A DNA stretch of 37,330 nucleotides from Saprospiraceae bacterium (GCA_015490715.1 WFXH01000065.1:1-37330), one strand, 5' to 3'. Counted from the first letter of the stretch, positions 6,443 through 16,691 are shown. Translations and numbers: made by a program. Notes: generated by a model from the letters alone, not told the origin.

Positions 6443-9109
6443 ATGAAATTGGCCGACAAATATCAGCCGCAGGAGCTTGAAAAGCGCTGGTACGACTATT
6501 GGGAGCGTCGCGGGTATTTTTACAGCGATCCCGACGACCGAGAGCCCTATACCATCGTCATTCCGCCGCCCAATGTCACGGGCGTGCTCCACATGGGGCA
6601 TATGCTCAACAACACGATCCAGGACATCCTCATTCGCAAGGCCCGATTGGAGGGCAAGAATGCCTGCTGGGTCCCCGGCACGGATCACGCCTCTATTGCT
6701 ACAGAGGCCAAGGTCGTCAAGATGCTCCGCGAAAGGGGCATCGACAAGCGCCAGTTGACTCGTGAGGAGTTTTTAAAATACGCCTGGGAGTGGAAGGAAA
6801 AGTACGGCGGCATCATCTTACAACAACTCCGCAGGCTCGGTGCCTCGTGCGATTGGCGCCGCACGGCCTTTACGATGGATGAAATTCGCTCGCGTGCAGT
6901 CATCAAGGCCTTCGTCGACCTCTACCGTAAGGGAAAAATCTATCGCAAAAAGCGCATGGTCCACTGGGACCCCGAAGCCAAAACCGTCTTGTCCAACGAA
7001 GAAGTGATCTATTCCGAAGAGCAGGGACAGCTCTATTACATCCGTTATCCTTCGGTAGACCAGCCAGACCGGGCCATCACCATTGCTACCACGCGACCAG
7101 AGACCATCCTGGCCGATACAGCTGTCGCCGTACATCCTGACGACGAGCGCTACGTCCATTGGGTGGGCAAACGCGTCTATGTACCCTTGATTCGGCGAGC
7201 GATCCCCGTCATTGCCGATACGTATGTCGATCCTGAGTTCGGTACGGGCGCGCTGAAGATTACTCCTGCGCACGATCCCAATGACTTCGAAATCGGTCAG
7301 CGCCACCAACTCGAGATTATCGATATCTTCAACGAAGATGCCACGCTCAACGAAAATGCCCAGCTCTTCGTCGGCATGGATCGCTTCGAGGCACGCAAGG
7401 CGGTCGTGCGCGCACTCAAAGAGGAGGGGTATTTGGTCAAAGTAGAGCCCCATACCCATTCGGTGGGGCGGTCGGAGCGTACCAACTCCGTCGTCGAGCC
7501 GCGCCTTTCCCTGCAGTGGTACGTCTCTATGGCCAGCCTTGCCGAACCCGCCATCCGCGCCGTAGAAAGGGGCGATATTCGATTTGTGCCGCCCTCGTAC
7601 ATCAATCTCTACAACCACTGGATGAAAAACATCCGCGACTGGTGTATCTCGCGGCAGCTGTGGTGGGGCCACCGCATCCCCGCATGGTATTACGACGACC
7701 ACGTCTTCGTCGCCGAGACGGCAGAAGAAGCCCTTGAGCAGGCGCGGCGTGCACTCCACAAACCCGAGCTCCAGCTCGACGACCTCCAACAAGACGAAGA
7801 TGTGCTCGATACGTGGTTTTCTTCCTGGCTTTGGCCCATTTCGGTATTCGATGGCTTCAATCCCGACAGCCGTGATTTTGCCTATTACTATCCCACGACC
7901 GTGCTGGTCACGGGATGGGACATCATCTTCCTATGGGTGGCCCGCATGATCATGGCGGGCTATGAATGGACCAACGACAAGCCCTTTAAAGACGTGTACT
8001 TTACGGGCATGGTCCGCGACAAACAGCGGCGAAAGATGAGCAAATCGCTCGGCAACTCCCCAGATCCCCTCGAACTCATCGATCGCTACGGTGCCGACAG
8101 TGTGCGCTTCGGCATCATGTCGTGTGCCCCAGCCGGCGGCGACTTGCTCTTCGACGAAAAACTCCTCGAGCAAGGACGCAACTTCTGCAACAAGCTTTGG
8201 AACGCCCTCAAACTCGTCAAAATGTGGCAACCTGCACAGCAGGCCGTGACTCCTGAGCAAGGCGCCATCGACCAACTCGCCCAGCGCTGGTTCGAACACC
8301 GCAAAAACCAGCACCTCCAGCAGCTACAAAAGCACTTCGACAACTACCGACTGTCCGAAGCCCTCATCGAGACGTACTCCTTTATATGGAACGACTTCTG
8401 CTCGTGGTATCTCGAAATGGTCAAGCCTTTTAAGGGGTATAAAACCGTAGAGCAGCAGACCCTGGAAAACACTTTGTGCTTTTTTGAGGAACTGATGATT
8501 ATCCTGCACCCCTTTATGCCGTTTATCACCGAGGAAATATGGCACCAGCTGCGTCCCCGCGTTGAAGGCGAGGATTGCATGGTAGCTACTTTCCCGCAAG
8601 GCGGGGAGTTTGATACTGCTTTCTTACAGATGTTCGATCAGGTGCGCGACATGATTAGCCAAGTGCGCCACTTGCGTACCAAACACGGCATCCCCGCTAA
8701 GGAAACGGTCGATCTCGCCATCTTGCGCACCCCAAGTGCCGAAACCCTACTCAACACCACAGGTGTCGTCCCCTTGCTGCAGAAGCGCGCTCAGGTGGCA
8801 CAGGTGCAAATCGTCGACGAAGAGCCCGAAGACGCCATTCCGTTTGTCAGCGGCACAGAAAAGCTCTTTTTCATCGCAGCCCTCCAGCTCAATGTCGAAG
8901 AAGAGCGCAACCGACTGCTCAAAGAGCTCGAATACGCGCGCGGCTTTGTGGATAGCGTGCGCAAAAAGCTCCAAAACGAGAAATTCGTCCAACGCGCCCC
9001 CGCGCACGTCGTCGAACGCGAGCGCAAAAAATTAGAAGACGGCCTCAAGCGCATCCAGCACCTGGAAGAGAGCCTCGACAAATTGACTTCACAAGCTAAA
9101 AAGTCCTAA
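6443..9109 (+). CDS. valS: Valine--tRNA ligase
   Basis: 888 residues, the normal length for bacterial ValRS. This class I enzyme charges tRNA-Val with valine in the cytoplasm. The HIGH-type motif is HMGH at 50-53 inside PPPNVTGVLHMGHMLN; the KMSKS loop is at 531-535 (RRKMSKSLGNSPDP). The editing (CP1) domain lies between them (TIATTRPETILADTAVAV; GTGALKITPAHDPNDF). An anticodon-binding helical domain follows (FEELMIILHPFMPFITEEIW), then the ValRS-specific C-terminal coiled coil (about 815-885, rich in E, K, R). It has its own -7 box at 6354 and is followed after 9 bp by the adenosyltransferase gene, so read-through is likely. Confidence 0.98.
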   Translation: MKLADKYQPQELEKRWYDYWERRGYFYSDPDDREPYTIVIPPPNVTGVLHMGHMLNNTIQDILIRKARLEGKNACWVPGTDHASIATEAKVVKMLRERGIDKRQLTREEFLKYAWEWKEKYGGIILQQLRRLGASCDWRRTAFTMDEIRSRAVIKAFVDLYRKGKIYRKKRMVHWDPEAKTVLSNEEVIYSEEQGQLYYIRYPSVDQPDRAITIATTRPETILADTAVAVHPDDERYVHWVGKRVYVPLIRRAIPVIADTYVDPEFGTGALKITPAHDPNDFEIGQRHQLEIIDIFNEDATLNENAQLFVGMDRFEARKAVVRALKEEGYLVKVEPHTHSVGRSERTNSVVEPRLSLQWYVSMASLAEPAIRAVERGDIRFVPPSYINLYNHWMKNIRDWCISRQLWWGHRIPAWYYDDHVFVAETAEEALEQARRALHKPELQLDDLQQDEDVLDTWFSSWLWPISVFDGFNPDSRDFAYYYPTTVLVTGWDIIFLWVARMIMAGYEWTNDKPFKDVYFTGMVRDKQRRKMSKSLGNSPDPLELIDRYGADSVRFGIMSCAPAGGDLLFDEKLLEQGRNFCNKLWNALKLVKMWQPAQQAVTPEQGAIDQLAQRWFEHRKNQHLQQLQKHFDNYRLSEALIETYSFIWNDFCSWYLEMVKPFKGYKTVEQQTLENTLCFFEELMIILHPFMPFITEEIWHQLRPRVEGEDCMVATFPQGGEFDTAFLQMFDQVRDMISQVRHLRTKHGIPAKETVDLAILRTPSAETLLNTTGVVPLLQKRAQVAQVQIVDEEPEDAIPFVSGTEKLFFIAALQLNVEEERNRLLKELEYARGFVDSVRKKLQNEKFVQRAPAHVVERERKKLEDGLKRIQHLEESLDKLTSQAKKS

Positions 9110-9118
9110 TCACCTTCG

Positions 9119-9682
9119 ATGGCCAAAAAGATTTACACGCGCACAGGCGACAAGGGCACGACGGCCCTCTTTGGAGGATCCAAAGTACCTAAGGACGATG
9201 TACTGATCGAAGCCTACGGAACGGTCGACGAGCTCAATGCATACCTCGGCTTGCTGGTAGAGGAGTTAAAGCCACTCGGCGTCGAAAGCGAACGCATCCA
9301 GTGGATCCAGCACCGATTGTTTGACATCGGGGCATATTTAGCCGTACATCCCGACAAGCGGGCCGATTTTGCTATGCCACTTCCTTCCGACGAAGATGTG
9401 CGCGAGCTCGAACGCGCCGTAGACGCCATGGAAGAGACCCTACCTCCGTTGAAGAACTTTATTCTGCCCGGGGGGAATCGCCCTGCTGCCTTGGCACACG
9501 TCTGCCGCACGATATGTCGACGTGCAGAGCGGCGCGTCGTCACCGCCATACGAGCCCATCCGATAGACGACCATACTACCTTATTGCCTTTCCTCAACCG
9601 ATTGTCGGACTACCTCTTCGTACTGGCCCGCTATGTGGTACATCTCCGCGGCGACGCCGAAGTACACTGGCAAAAATCCTGA
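9119..9682 (+). CDS. pduO: PduO-type ATP:cob(I)alamin adenosyltransferase
   Basis: 187 residues. It transfers the adenosyl group of ATP to cob(I)alamin to give coenzyme B12. Family hallmarks are YTRTGDKGTTALFGG at the N-terminus (ATP-binding loop), AYGTVDELNAYLG, FILPGGNRPAALAHVCRT, and the CRRAERRVV helix whose arginines contact ATP. The C-terminus (LNRLSDYLFVLAR) also matches. It starts 9 bp after valS on the same strand and probably shares its transcript. No cobalamin riboswitch is possible in that gap. No B12-dependent enzyme is visible in the window. Confidence 0.95.
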   Translation: MAKKIYTRTGDKGTTALFGGSKVPKDDVLIEAYGTVDELNAYLGLLVEELKPLGVESERIQWIQHRLFDIGAYLAVHPDKRADFAMPLPSDEDVRELERAVDAMEETLPPLKNFILPGGNRPAALAHVCRTICRRAERRVVTAIRAHPIDDHTTLLPFLNRLSDYLFVLARYVVHLRGDAEVHWQKS

Positions 9683-9731
9683 ACACCCCAAAAGCACCAT
9701 ACTCCAGCCGGGAGGATTGTATCTTTAAGCC

Positions 9732-10496
9732 ATGATGGGGGATTTTTGGCTGGACATTGGGTTGTGGCTGGCTTTTTTTGGCATTGCTGCTCTCTACGCC
9801 TCCGTGGGCTTTGGGGGAGGATCGAGCTACCTGGCAATTATGGCGCTGGCAGGGGTGCCGTATATCCCCATGCGTGCCACGGCCCTCTTGTGCAATATCG
9901 CCGTAGTCTCCACCAATGTACTGTCGTATCTGCGACGAAACCTTCTCGACGGAAAGAGAGCCTTGCCGATCGTTGTAGCTGGGGTGCCCATGGCCTTCGT
10001 AGGGGGAGCGCTTCGCATGGAAGAACGGCAGTTTTTCCTCATACTCGGGTGGACACTGCTCATCACTTCGCTCGCGCTGCTCGCCCTGCGGAGTCCATCG
10101 CACTTGCCGCAGAGACGAATATCGCCTCTGATTTTACTCATCATCGGAGGGTTGGTGGGTTTTCTCTCGGGGATGGTGGGCATTGGCGGCGGCATCTTCC
10201 TGTCGCCCATACTCTACCTGATTCGTTGGGATAGCCCGCATCGCATCGCCGCCATGAGCAGTCTTTACATTCTTGCCAATTCTGTGGCCGGCCTACTGGG
10301 GCAGACTGTCAATCCGATGTTTTACCTACCCCTGAGGCCCACACTTCTCTTATTGATTGCCGTACTTGCCGGCAGTGCCCTTGGCCGACGCATGAGTTTT
10401 CGACTCCTCCGCCCCTCTCATCTTCGGATCATTACCGCGCTACTCATTGGCGTGGTAGCCTTCCGCCTTTTATGGCGCAGTTATTCCGCAGGATAA
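9732..10496 (+). CDS. TSUP-family (TauE/SafE-like) membrane exporter
   Basis: 254 residues with about eight hydrophobic segments in two homologous halves. Each half has the family's glycine-rich loop: YASVGFGGGSSYLAI near residue 20 and LSGMVGIGGGIFLSPIL near 145. The family (TauE/SafE, PF01925) moves sulfite, sulfoacetate, taurine-related or other organic anions across the inner membrane; the substrate here cannot be told. The start is ATG at 9732 (a second ATG follows at once). A near-consensus TATCTTTA lies too close (9720-9727) to be a confident promoter. The downstream ABC-F gene is convergent, 34 bp away. Confidence 0.87.
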   Translation: MMGDFWLDIGLWLAFFGIAALYASVGFGGGSSYLAIMALAGVPYIPMRATALLCNIAVVSTNVLSYLRRNLLDGKRALPIVVAGVPMAFVGGALRMEERQFFLILGWTLLITSLALLALRSPSHLPQRRISPLILLIIGGLVGFLSGMVGIGGGIFLSPILYLIRWDSPHRIAAMSSLYILANSVAGLLGQTVNPMFYLPLRPTLLLLIAVLAGSALGRRMSFRLLRPSHLRIITALLIGVVAFRLLWRSYSAG

Positions 10497-10530
10497 TGCC
10501 TTCGCCGCCCACCATTTTATACCGAGCAAC

Positions 10531-12447
10531 TTATCCTTCCAGAGCTTCTGCAATGCGCTCCCATTCACGCATCAGTACCTGGAGCTGTTCTTTGGAGCGC
10601 TGGTACTGCTCGACCATCTCGGGATAGTCATCGGATAGGTAGGCCTCGGGTGCTGCCATGCGTTGTTCGAGCTGGTGGATTTGGGCTTCGAGTTTTTCGA
10701 TCTTCCGCTCTACGGCTCGGAGCTGCTTTTGCAGTTCCCTTTGATGGGCACTTTGGGATTTTTTCATACGGTCACGGGACGGCCTTGAGGGGGCCGAAGA
10801 GTCACGCCCCTGGGAAATGCCGGCATCGCGAAGGCGCTGTAAGCCCGAGGCTTCAAGGAACTGCTCCAGATGGCCATCGTACTGGCGGATGCCTTGATCG
10901 CCAAAGTAGAGAATCCTATCGAGCCACCCGTCGAGGAAGTGTCGATCGTGGGACACGATCAATATCGTGCCCGGATAGTTTTGCAATGCATCTTTGAGTA
11001 CATCGCGGGCGGGAATGTCGAGGTGATTGGTCGGCTCATCGAGCAGCAACAGGTTGGAAGTGCTCAAGGCCAGACGCGCTAAGGCGAGACGCGTGCGTTC
11101 GCCGCCCGAGAGGACCGCAATTTTTTTGTCCACATCATCGCCACTAAAGAGCAGCGCGCCGAGTACGGTCCGCACAAAGGGGCGCATAGGCTCCTCCGCA
11201 TGGGCCTCTGCGTATTCCAAGACCGTCTGATCCTCGGGCAGAGTGCGCGCCTCTTCTTGTGCAAAATACTGAGGGATGACGCGATGGCCGAGGAGCACCT
11301 CTCCAGTATCGGGAGCCAATTCGCCGGCGATGATGCGCATCAAAGTGGTCTTGCCGCGACCGTTCTGGCCCACAAAGGCCCATTTTTCACCTCTGCGCAC
11401 ATCAAAATCGACCCCGTCTAAAACGACTTTTGCGCCAAATCGCTTGCCCACATTGCGCACGCGCACGACCCATTCTCCGCTGCGGGGTACTTGCATAAAA
11501 CGCAAGTGGATGGGTTTTGTCGACACTTCGGGCAGCTCTATGCGCTCCATGCGCTGCAGCTCCTTGATGAGGGATTGCGCCATTTTGGCTTTTGTGGCTT
11601 TGGCGCGGAAGCGCTCGATGAGGCGCTCTTTTCGCGCTATTTCGCGCTGCTGATGGACATATTGAGCTTCGAGCGTGCGAAATTGTTGTTCGCGCTGTTG
11701 GAGGTAATCGTCGTAATTGCCCGTATAGCGGAAGAGCTTTCCCTGACGCAACTCGATTATACCCCGAGCTACTCCGTTGAGAAAATCGCAGTCGTGAGAG
11801 ACCACCACAAAGGCGCCGCTGTATTCGCGCAAATATCCCTCCAGCCAGATTAGGGATTCGACATCGAGATAGTTGGAAGGCTCATCGAGCAGCAACAATC
11901 CCGGCTGTTGGAGTAAGAGCTTTGCCAGCTCAACGCGCATGCGCCATCCACCACTGAGCTGCTCTACGGGCTGATGCATCATTTCATCGTGAAATCCTAA
12001 ACCACGCAGGACCTTTACAGCCTTACCCTCCAGCTTGCCGCTGTCCAGCAGGTGAATGCGATCGTGCACAAGCGCCAGCTCCTCGAGCAATGTATGGTAC
12101 TCTGGAGATTGGTAGTCTGTGATTCTTTCCAGAGCGCGCTCAATTTCATACTGGCGTTGTTGAAGGCGGCGCAAGTCCCCCCAGGCCTCCATGGCCGCAG
12201 CGAGAGCCGTTTGACCGGGTCGTACAGTTTGAAGCTGTCTCAAGTAACCAATGCGCAGGTTTTTGGGCCTGGAAATGTGGCCTTTATCGGGTGATTGGTC
12301 TCCAGCTATGATGCGCAAAAGCGTCGTCTTTCCGGAGCCGTTGGCACCGACGAGACCCCAATGCGCTTTGGAGGGTATGTGTAAAGAGATTTCGTCGAGC
12401 AGCGTTCGCTCGCCGTATCGCACCGTGACCCTTTGTAGCTCTACCAT
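10531..12447 (-). CDS. ABC-F family ATPase (Uup/YbiT-like ribosome-associated)
   Basis: 638 residues with two ABC domains and no membrane segments, the ABC-F pattern. Domain 1: Walker A GANGSGKTT (34-42), signature LSGGW, Walker B LLLLDEPSNYLD. Domain 2: Walker A GQNGRGKTT, signature LSGGERTRLALA, Walker B LLLLDEPTNHLD, switch His in IVSHDRHF. The charged linker (about 240-300) fits the P-site tRNA interaction motif region. The C-terminus (about 560-635) is a coiled coil as in Uup. Such proteins act on translating ribosomes (family knowledge); target-protection resistance is possible but nothing here points to it. It lies 81 bp downstream of secDF on the same strand. Confidence 0.93.
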   Translation of the reverse strand: MVELQRVTVRYGERTLLDEISLHIPSKAHWGLVGANGSGKTTLLRIIAGDQSPDKGHISRPKNLRIGYLRQLQTVRPGQTALAAAMEAWGDLRRLQQRQYEIERALERITDYQSPEYHTLLEELALVHDRIHLLDSGKLEGKAVKVLRGLGFHDEMMHQPVEQLSGGWRMRVELAKLLLQQPGLLLLDEPSNYLDVESLIWLEGYLREYSGAFVVVSHDCDFLNGVARGIIELRQGKLFRYTGNYDDYLQQREQQFRTLEAQYVHQQREIARKERLIERFRAKATKAKMAQSLIKELQRMERIELPEVSTKPIHLRFMQVPRSGEWVVRVRNVGKRFGAKVVLDGVDFDVRRGEKWAFVGQNGRGKTTLMRIIAGELAPDTGEVLLGHRVIPQYFAQEEARTLPEDQTVLEYAEAHAEEPMRPFVRTVLGALLFSGDDVDKKIAVLSGGERTRLALARLALSTSNLLLLDEPTNHLDIPARDVLKDALQNYPGTILIVSHDRHFLDGWLDRILYFGDQGIRQYDGHLEQFLEASGLQRLRDAGISQGRDSSAPSRPSRDRMKKSQSAHQRELQKQLRAVERKIEKLEAQIHQLEQRMAAPEAYLSDDYPEMVEQYQRSKEQLQVLMREWERIAEALEG

Positions 12448-12528
12448 ATATATAAAACGGCGATGAACCGCTGCACTGTACGGGGCATTTCACGAAAGGA
12501 TGTACTTTCCGATCTCAGCTAGTCAAGG

Positions 12529-15500
12529 TCAGACCTTGCTCTTCGACATGTACTTGCGGCGTATATCTGTGGTCTTTGCTCTCCCTTTGAGTTCGCCCGT
12601 CAAATCGTGTACTGTCGATGTGGCAATGAAAATCGAAGAGTACGTACCAATGGTAATACCAATGAGCAGGGCAAAGGCAAAGCCACGTATGCTTCCACTA
12701 CCAAAGACGACCAACACCAACACGACGAAGATCGTGGTCAACGAGGTGATGATCGTGCGCGAAAACGTCGCATTGATGGCCTTGTTAAACACCTTGGTCT
12801 TGTCGCTTTCGGCGGTAAAGTTGATAAACTCGCGCACGCGGTCAAAGACCACCACTGTGTCGTTGATCGAATAACCGATGACTGTCAATAGGGCAGCGAT
12901 GAAGGCTTGGTCAATCTCCAAGGCAAAGGGCACAATGCCGTGCAAGAGCGAAAAACCTCCGAGCGTGATAATGGCATCGTGAAACAGTGCGAGCACAGCT
13001 CCTAAGCTAAACTGCCAACGGTTAAAGCGTACCAATATGTACAAGAAGATGACGATCAAGGCCAAAATGGTGGCAATCCTCGCACTGCTCTGTATATCAT
13101 CGGCAATGGTCGGTCCCACTTTGGTCATGCTGTTGATGTGTACATCGCTGCCTTCGGGATGTTTAAATTGTTCAAAATCAATATCCCGGCCAATGGCTTT
13201 TTGTACCCCTTTATAGAGCGCTGCAACCACACTGTCTTGGGCGTCATTGCTCGTACTCTCGATCAGGTAATCCGTCGTGACGTTGTAGACATTTTCTACA
13301 TCGACGGCCTTGACAATGGGCTCGGATCCAAACACCTCCTTGAGGCTCTTGCGCAACCCTACCGCACTGACCTTCTCCGTCTTGGGAAACTCTATGGTAA
13401 AGCTATAACCTCCCTTAAAATCCACTCCAAAGTCAAAACCGCGCGTGAAAAACGAGATAATGCTCATTGTGAGCAGCACTGCTGAAAACACATATGCCTT
13501 GCGGCGCATGCCCATCCAGTCGATGTTGAGGTTTTGGAAGAGGTTTTTCGTCCACGGCGTCGAAAAGCTCATGCTCTTGCCCTTGTCCAGCCACCACTCT
13601 ATGATCATCCTGCCCATGAGTACGGCTGTGAGCAAGGACATCAGCACGCCAATGATAAGCACAACGGCAAAACCCTTGATGGGACCCAAACCGTAATAGG
13701 CCAGTACAATAGCCACGAGAATCGTCGTGACATTGGCATCGATGATGGCGGAATAGGAGCGATTAAATCCTTCTACGACAGCTTTGTACAGGGTCTTGCC
13801 CGTGTTGAGCTCCTCACGTATTCGCTCCATGATGATGACATTGGCATCCACCGCCATACCGATGGTCAGCACAATACCGGCAATGCCGGGCAAGGTCAAC
13901 ACGGTACCAAAGGACGCCAGTGCCCCAAGGATGAAAAAGATGTTGGCAATCAATGCCAGAATGGCTACTACACCACCCCCTCCGTAGTAGAAGATCATGA
14001 AGAAGAAGACGAGCAAAAATCCGATGAGAATGGCGCGCAAACTGCGTGCAATATTTTCCTTCCCGAGGGTGGGGCCGACCAGTGACTCCTCGATGATGTG
14101 CGTCTTGGTGGGCAGCTTACCCACCTGCAAGATGTTGGCCAGATCTTTGGCCTCTTGAAGGGTAAAGTTGCCCGTAATGGAAGAGCGACCTCCCGTGATG
14201 GGTTGCCGCACACTGGGCGCCGACACCACTTCATCGTCGAGTACGATGGCTATTTCGCGGTTGTTATCCGCTGCTGCACGGGTCGTCATGTCCGCCCATA
14301 TGCGCGCCCCCTTGGCATCCATGGTGAGGAGCACCTCCACCTCGCCCGTCTGCGGATTGGGATTAGCCTCGGCCGAGACGACGTACTCGCCTGTCAGGGG
14401 CGGCTCGTCGCTGCCCCTGGGCTTTTTCAAAGCATAGAGATAGTACTTGTTGGTAAATCTACCCGTTGTGTAATCCTTGGCAGGCTTGTGGCTCCAGGCA
14501 AATTTCAAATCTCTCGGAAACAAAGCCCGTATTTCCGGGCGACTGAGGTAGGCATCGACGATATGTCGCTTGTTTTTATCCGCTTGCCCCATCACCGCCA
14601 ACGGCATGGCTAGCCCCTCCTGTGTGGACACATTGAGGTCCAACACCCTGAGTAGCGGACCTCGATCAAGCATCGGATCTGCGGTCTTCCAGATGGTGTC
14701 GACACTGACCAATACGGAGTCGATGACCTCTCCTGTGACCGTATCCCGTACGTAATCGTAGTTTTCGACCAGCTCGAATTGCTTTTCCTCCTGGGCGGTC
14801 GTATCTCCACTTTCCAGCTGCTTAAGTCGTTTATCCGCTTCAATAAAGGCATCGAGTATGCCGGGATCCAAGACGCGATAGACGTCCCAAAATTCCAGCT
14901 TAGCTGCCGCTTGCAAATACCGCCGTGCGCGTTCGGGGTTTTCGACACCCGGCAGCTCTACCAAAATAATATCGCGCGACTGGTCGAGCGAGACATTGGG
15001 CTGGGTAACACCCATCTTGTCGATGCGGTCTTTCAAACGCTTATAGGTCTGATCCACCGCTTCGTTGGCCATCTGTCGCAAAAGAGCCAGTACTTCTTCG
15101 TCGGAAGTTTCGAAGTTGATCTTATTGCGAAAGACCGGACTGCGCATAAAGATGGTGGCGAGTTTTTTGCCTCCGCTCAACTTTTTATACTCCTCGCCAA
15201 AAAGCGTGATAAAATCCTTGTTGCTCTGACGCATGCGCTTTTCCGCATTGTCCAGGGCCTGTCGAAAGGCTGGGTCCTTGCTGTCTTTGGACAGGTTGAT
15301 CAGCAAGTCCTTTAAGTCGGCCTGTAACATGACGCTCATCCCGCCCTTGAGGTCTAAACCAAGAGCGAGCTGTTCTTTCTTCAGGTCTGTATAAGTATAA
15401 TCTCGAATCAGCGGTATGGAAAAGACCACCTCCGACGAGACCGAGTCCAAAAAGCGCGTCTTCGCAGCACGATACACTTCCCGCTTCTCATCTTCATCCT

Positions 15501-15639
15501 GCACCGAAGCTGCCGCTCTTTGGGCGTACTCCTCTGCCTGCTTTTCAATCTTTCGGGTAGGGATGATCAGAAAAAACTGATAGGCCGTGATGATTGCCAG
15601 TAATATGAGAAGGGTTTTGATCAGCGATTTTCCCTGCAT
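12529..15639 (-). CDS. secDF: Fused protein translocase subunit SecDF
   Basis: 1036 residues, SecD and SecF in one chain as is usual in Bacteroidota. It uses the proton gradient to pull exported proteins from SecYEG into the periplasm. The SecD half has TM1 at the N-terminus (LIKTLLILLAIITAYQFFLI), the LGLDLKGGMSVML motif, a large periplasmic P1 region, and the TM4 motif GMAVDANVIIMERIREEL. The SecF half has GVDFKGGYSFTIEF, then GYSINDTVVVFDRVRE and a final LLIGITIGTYSSIFIA segment. An insertion in the periplasmic region (about 270-400) makes the SecD part long, which is common in the phylum. A -7 box lies at 15672-15679. The palindrome CAAGGTC-A-GACCTTG straddles the stop codon. Confidence 0.97.
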   Translation of the reverse strand: MQGKSLIKTLLILLAIITAYQFFLIIPTRKIEKQAEEYAQRAAASVQDEDEKREVYRAAKTRFLDSVSSEVVFSIPLIRDYTYTDLKKEQLALGLDLKGGMSVMLQADLKDLLINLSKDSKDPAFRQALDNAEKRMRQSNKDFITLFGEEYKKLSGGKKLATIFMRSPVFRNKINFETSDEEVLALLRQMANEAVDQTYKRLKDRIDKMGVTQPNVSLDQSRDIILVELPGVENPERARRYLQAAAKLEFWDVYRVLDPGILDAFIEADKRLKQLESGDTTAQEEKQFELVENYDYVRDTVTGEVIDSVLVSVDTIWKTADPMLDRGPLLRVLDLNVSTQEGLAMPLAVMGQADKNKRHIVDAYLSRPEIRALFPRDLKFAWSHKPAKDYTTGRFTNKYYLYALKKPRGSDEPPLTGEYVVSAEANPNPQTGEVEVLLTMDAKGARIWADMTTRAAADNNREIAIVLDDEVVSAPSVRQPITGGRSSITGNFTLQEAKDLANILQVGKLPTKTHIIEESLVGPTLGKENIARSLRAILIGFLLVFFFMIFYYGGGGVVAILALIANIFFILGALASFGTVLTLPGIAGIVLTIGMAVDANVIIMERIREELNTGKTLYKAVVEGFNRSYSAIIDANVTTILVAIVLAYYGLGPIKGFAVVLIIGVLMSLLTAVLMGRMIIEWWLDKGKSMSFSTPWTKNLFQNLNIDWMGMRRKAYVFSAVLLTMSIISFFTRGFDFGVDFKGGYSFTIEFPKTEKVSAVGLRKSLKEVFGSEPIVKAVDVENVYNVTTDYLIESTSNDAQDSVVAALYKGVQKAIGRDIDFEQFKHPEGSDVHINSMTKVGPTIADDIQSSARIATILALIVIFLYILVRFNRWQFSLGAVLALFHDAIITLGGFSLLHGIVPFALEIDQAFIAALLTVIGYSINDTVVVFDRVREFINFTAESDKTKVFNKAINATFSRTIITSLTTIFVVLVLVVFGSGSIRGFAFALLIGITIGTYSSIFIATSTVHDLTGELKGRAKTTDIRRKYMSKSKV

Positions 15640-15671
15640 AGGTACGGTTTTTCAAGTCCTTCAAAGAAGCG

Positions 15672-15679
15672 CAAATATA
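15672..15679 (-). promoter_or_regulatory. Bacteroidota -7 box upstream of secDF (TATATTTG)
   Basis: An exact TAnnTTTG match on the minus strand, 32 bases before the secDF ATG. It separates secDF from the upstream atp cluster. No clear -33 TTTG was found. Confidence 0.55.
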
Positions 15680-15788
15680 CGCTTTTCCCAGGTACTATGC
15701 AGTGCACGAGTCGACCCTCCGAGCCCATTGAGCTCCTTGTACTTTCGTATGAAATGGTCGATCGACCTCTGCCCCACGAGCTGTGTCG

Positions 15789-16691
15789 TCATCCGCCCTC
15801 CAGGGCACGCGCACCACTGACGATGTCGAGTATTTCTCGCGTAATGCTTTCCTGACGCGCCTTGTTGTAGCGAATCCTCAACTCACCGAGCAACTCGTTG
15901 GCATTTTCCGTCGCATTATCCATGGCCGTCATCCGTGCTCCGTGTTCGGACGCCGACGTGTCGAGCAAATAGCGATAAAACTGATTGCGCAAAATCGTTG
16001 GTATCAACCTGCGCAAGAGCTTCTCCTTCGATGGCTCGTAAATGTAATCGGCCAAGTAGCGCGTCGATGGTGCTTCAGCTTCGTCCTCCGCAATCCCGGA
16101 AAGGGGCAAAAACTGCTCGGCATGTGGTATCTGCACGACGGGATTTTTAAATTCACTGTACACTACATATACCTCGTCGATGGTCTTGTCTACAAAGCGC
16201 CGCATGAGAAAATCGGCCAGACTGGACGCTACATCGAAGTCAAACTTCTCGAGAATATCGATGTAGTCATCGACGATGCGCGCCTTGGGATAGTGCTTGC
16301 GAAAGAAATCCCGCCCTTTCTTGCCGATGGTGATAATGTACAACCGCTCGTCTTCCAGCAGCTCTTTGTAGCGCTCTTCGATCAGGGCTTGAGCCTTCTT
16401 GATAATATGGCTGTTAAAGGCCCCACACAACCCCTTGTTGGAGGTAATCAAGACGACGACAGCTTTGTGGACATCGCGCCTATGCGCTAATTCGAGCGAC
16501 ACATCCCCTTCAAGCTGGTGAAGGATGTTTCGGAGGATCTTGCGCAAGCGCATGGCATAGGGGCGAAACTGCACGGTGCGGTCTTGGACTTTTCGCAGCT
16601 TGGCAGCAGCGACCATCTTCATCGCCTTGGTGATCTGCTGCGTCGACTTGACCGACTTGATGCGCTCGCGTATCTCCTTGAGATTTGCCAT
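15789..16691 (-). CDS. atpG: ATP synthase F1 subunit gamma
   Basis: 300 residues. This is the central rotor shaft of F1. The N-terminus ANLKEIRERIKSVKSTQQITKAMKMVAA-type helix (seen as KSTQQITKAMKMV) and the C-terminal MTAMDNATENANELLGEL plus RQESITREILDIVSGA helix are the conserved coiled-coil ends. The ITSNKGLCGAFNSHI segment is also characteristic. A family-typical insertion with acidic residues (about 190-215) is present. It starts 5 bp after atpA and is the last gene of the cluster; the beta and epsilon genes do not follow. Confidence 0.97.
   Translation of the reverse strand: MANLKEIRERIKSVKSTQQITKAMKMVAAAKLRKVQDRTVQFRPYAMRLRKILRNILHQLEGDVSLELAHRRDVHKAVVVLITSNKGLCGAFNSHIIKKAQALIEERYKELLEDERLYIITIGKKGRDFFRKHYPKARIVDDYIDILEKFDFDVASSLADFLMRRFVDKTIDEVYVVYSEFKNPVVQIPHAEQFLPLSGIAEDEAEAPSTRYLADYIYEPSKEKLLRRLIPTILRNQFYRYLLDTSASEHGARMTAMDNATENANELLGELRIRYNKARQESITREILDIVSGARALEGG

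Noticed and set aside
6818-7792. A 324-codon minus-strand frame inside valS
   Set aside because: Antisense shadow of a well-supported aminoacyl-tRNA synthetase; low-quality composition (G/D/V-rich) and no motifs.
12524-12538. Palindrome CAAGGTC-A-GACCTTG across the secDF stop codon
   Set aside because: A one-base loop cannot form a hairpin of full length and no T-run follows; could be a chance dyad.
15756-15767. 12-bp perfect palindrome GGTCGATCGACC between atpG and secDF
   Set aside because: No loop and no T-run; it might be a protein-binding site but a single occurrence gives no support.
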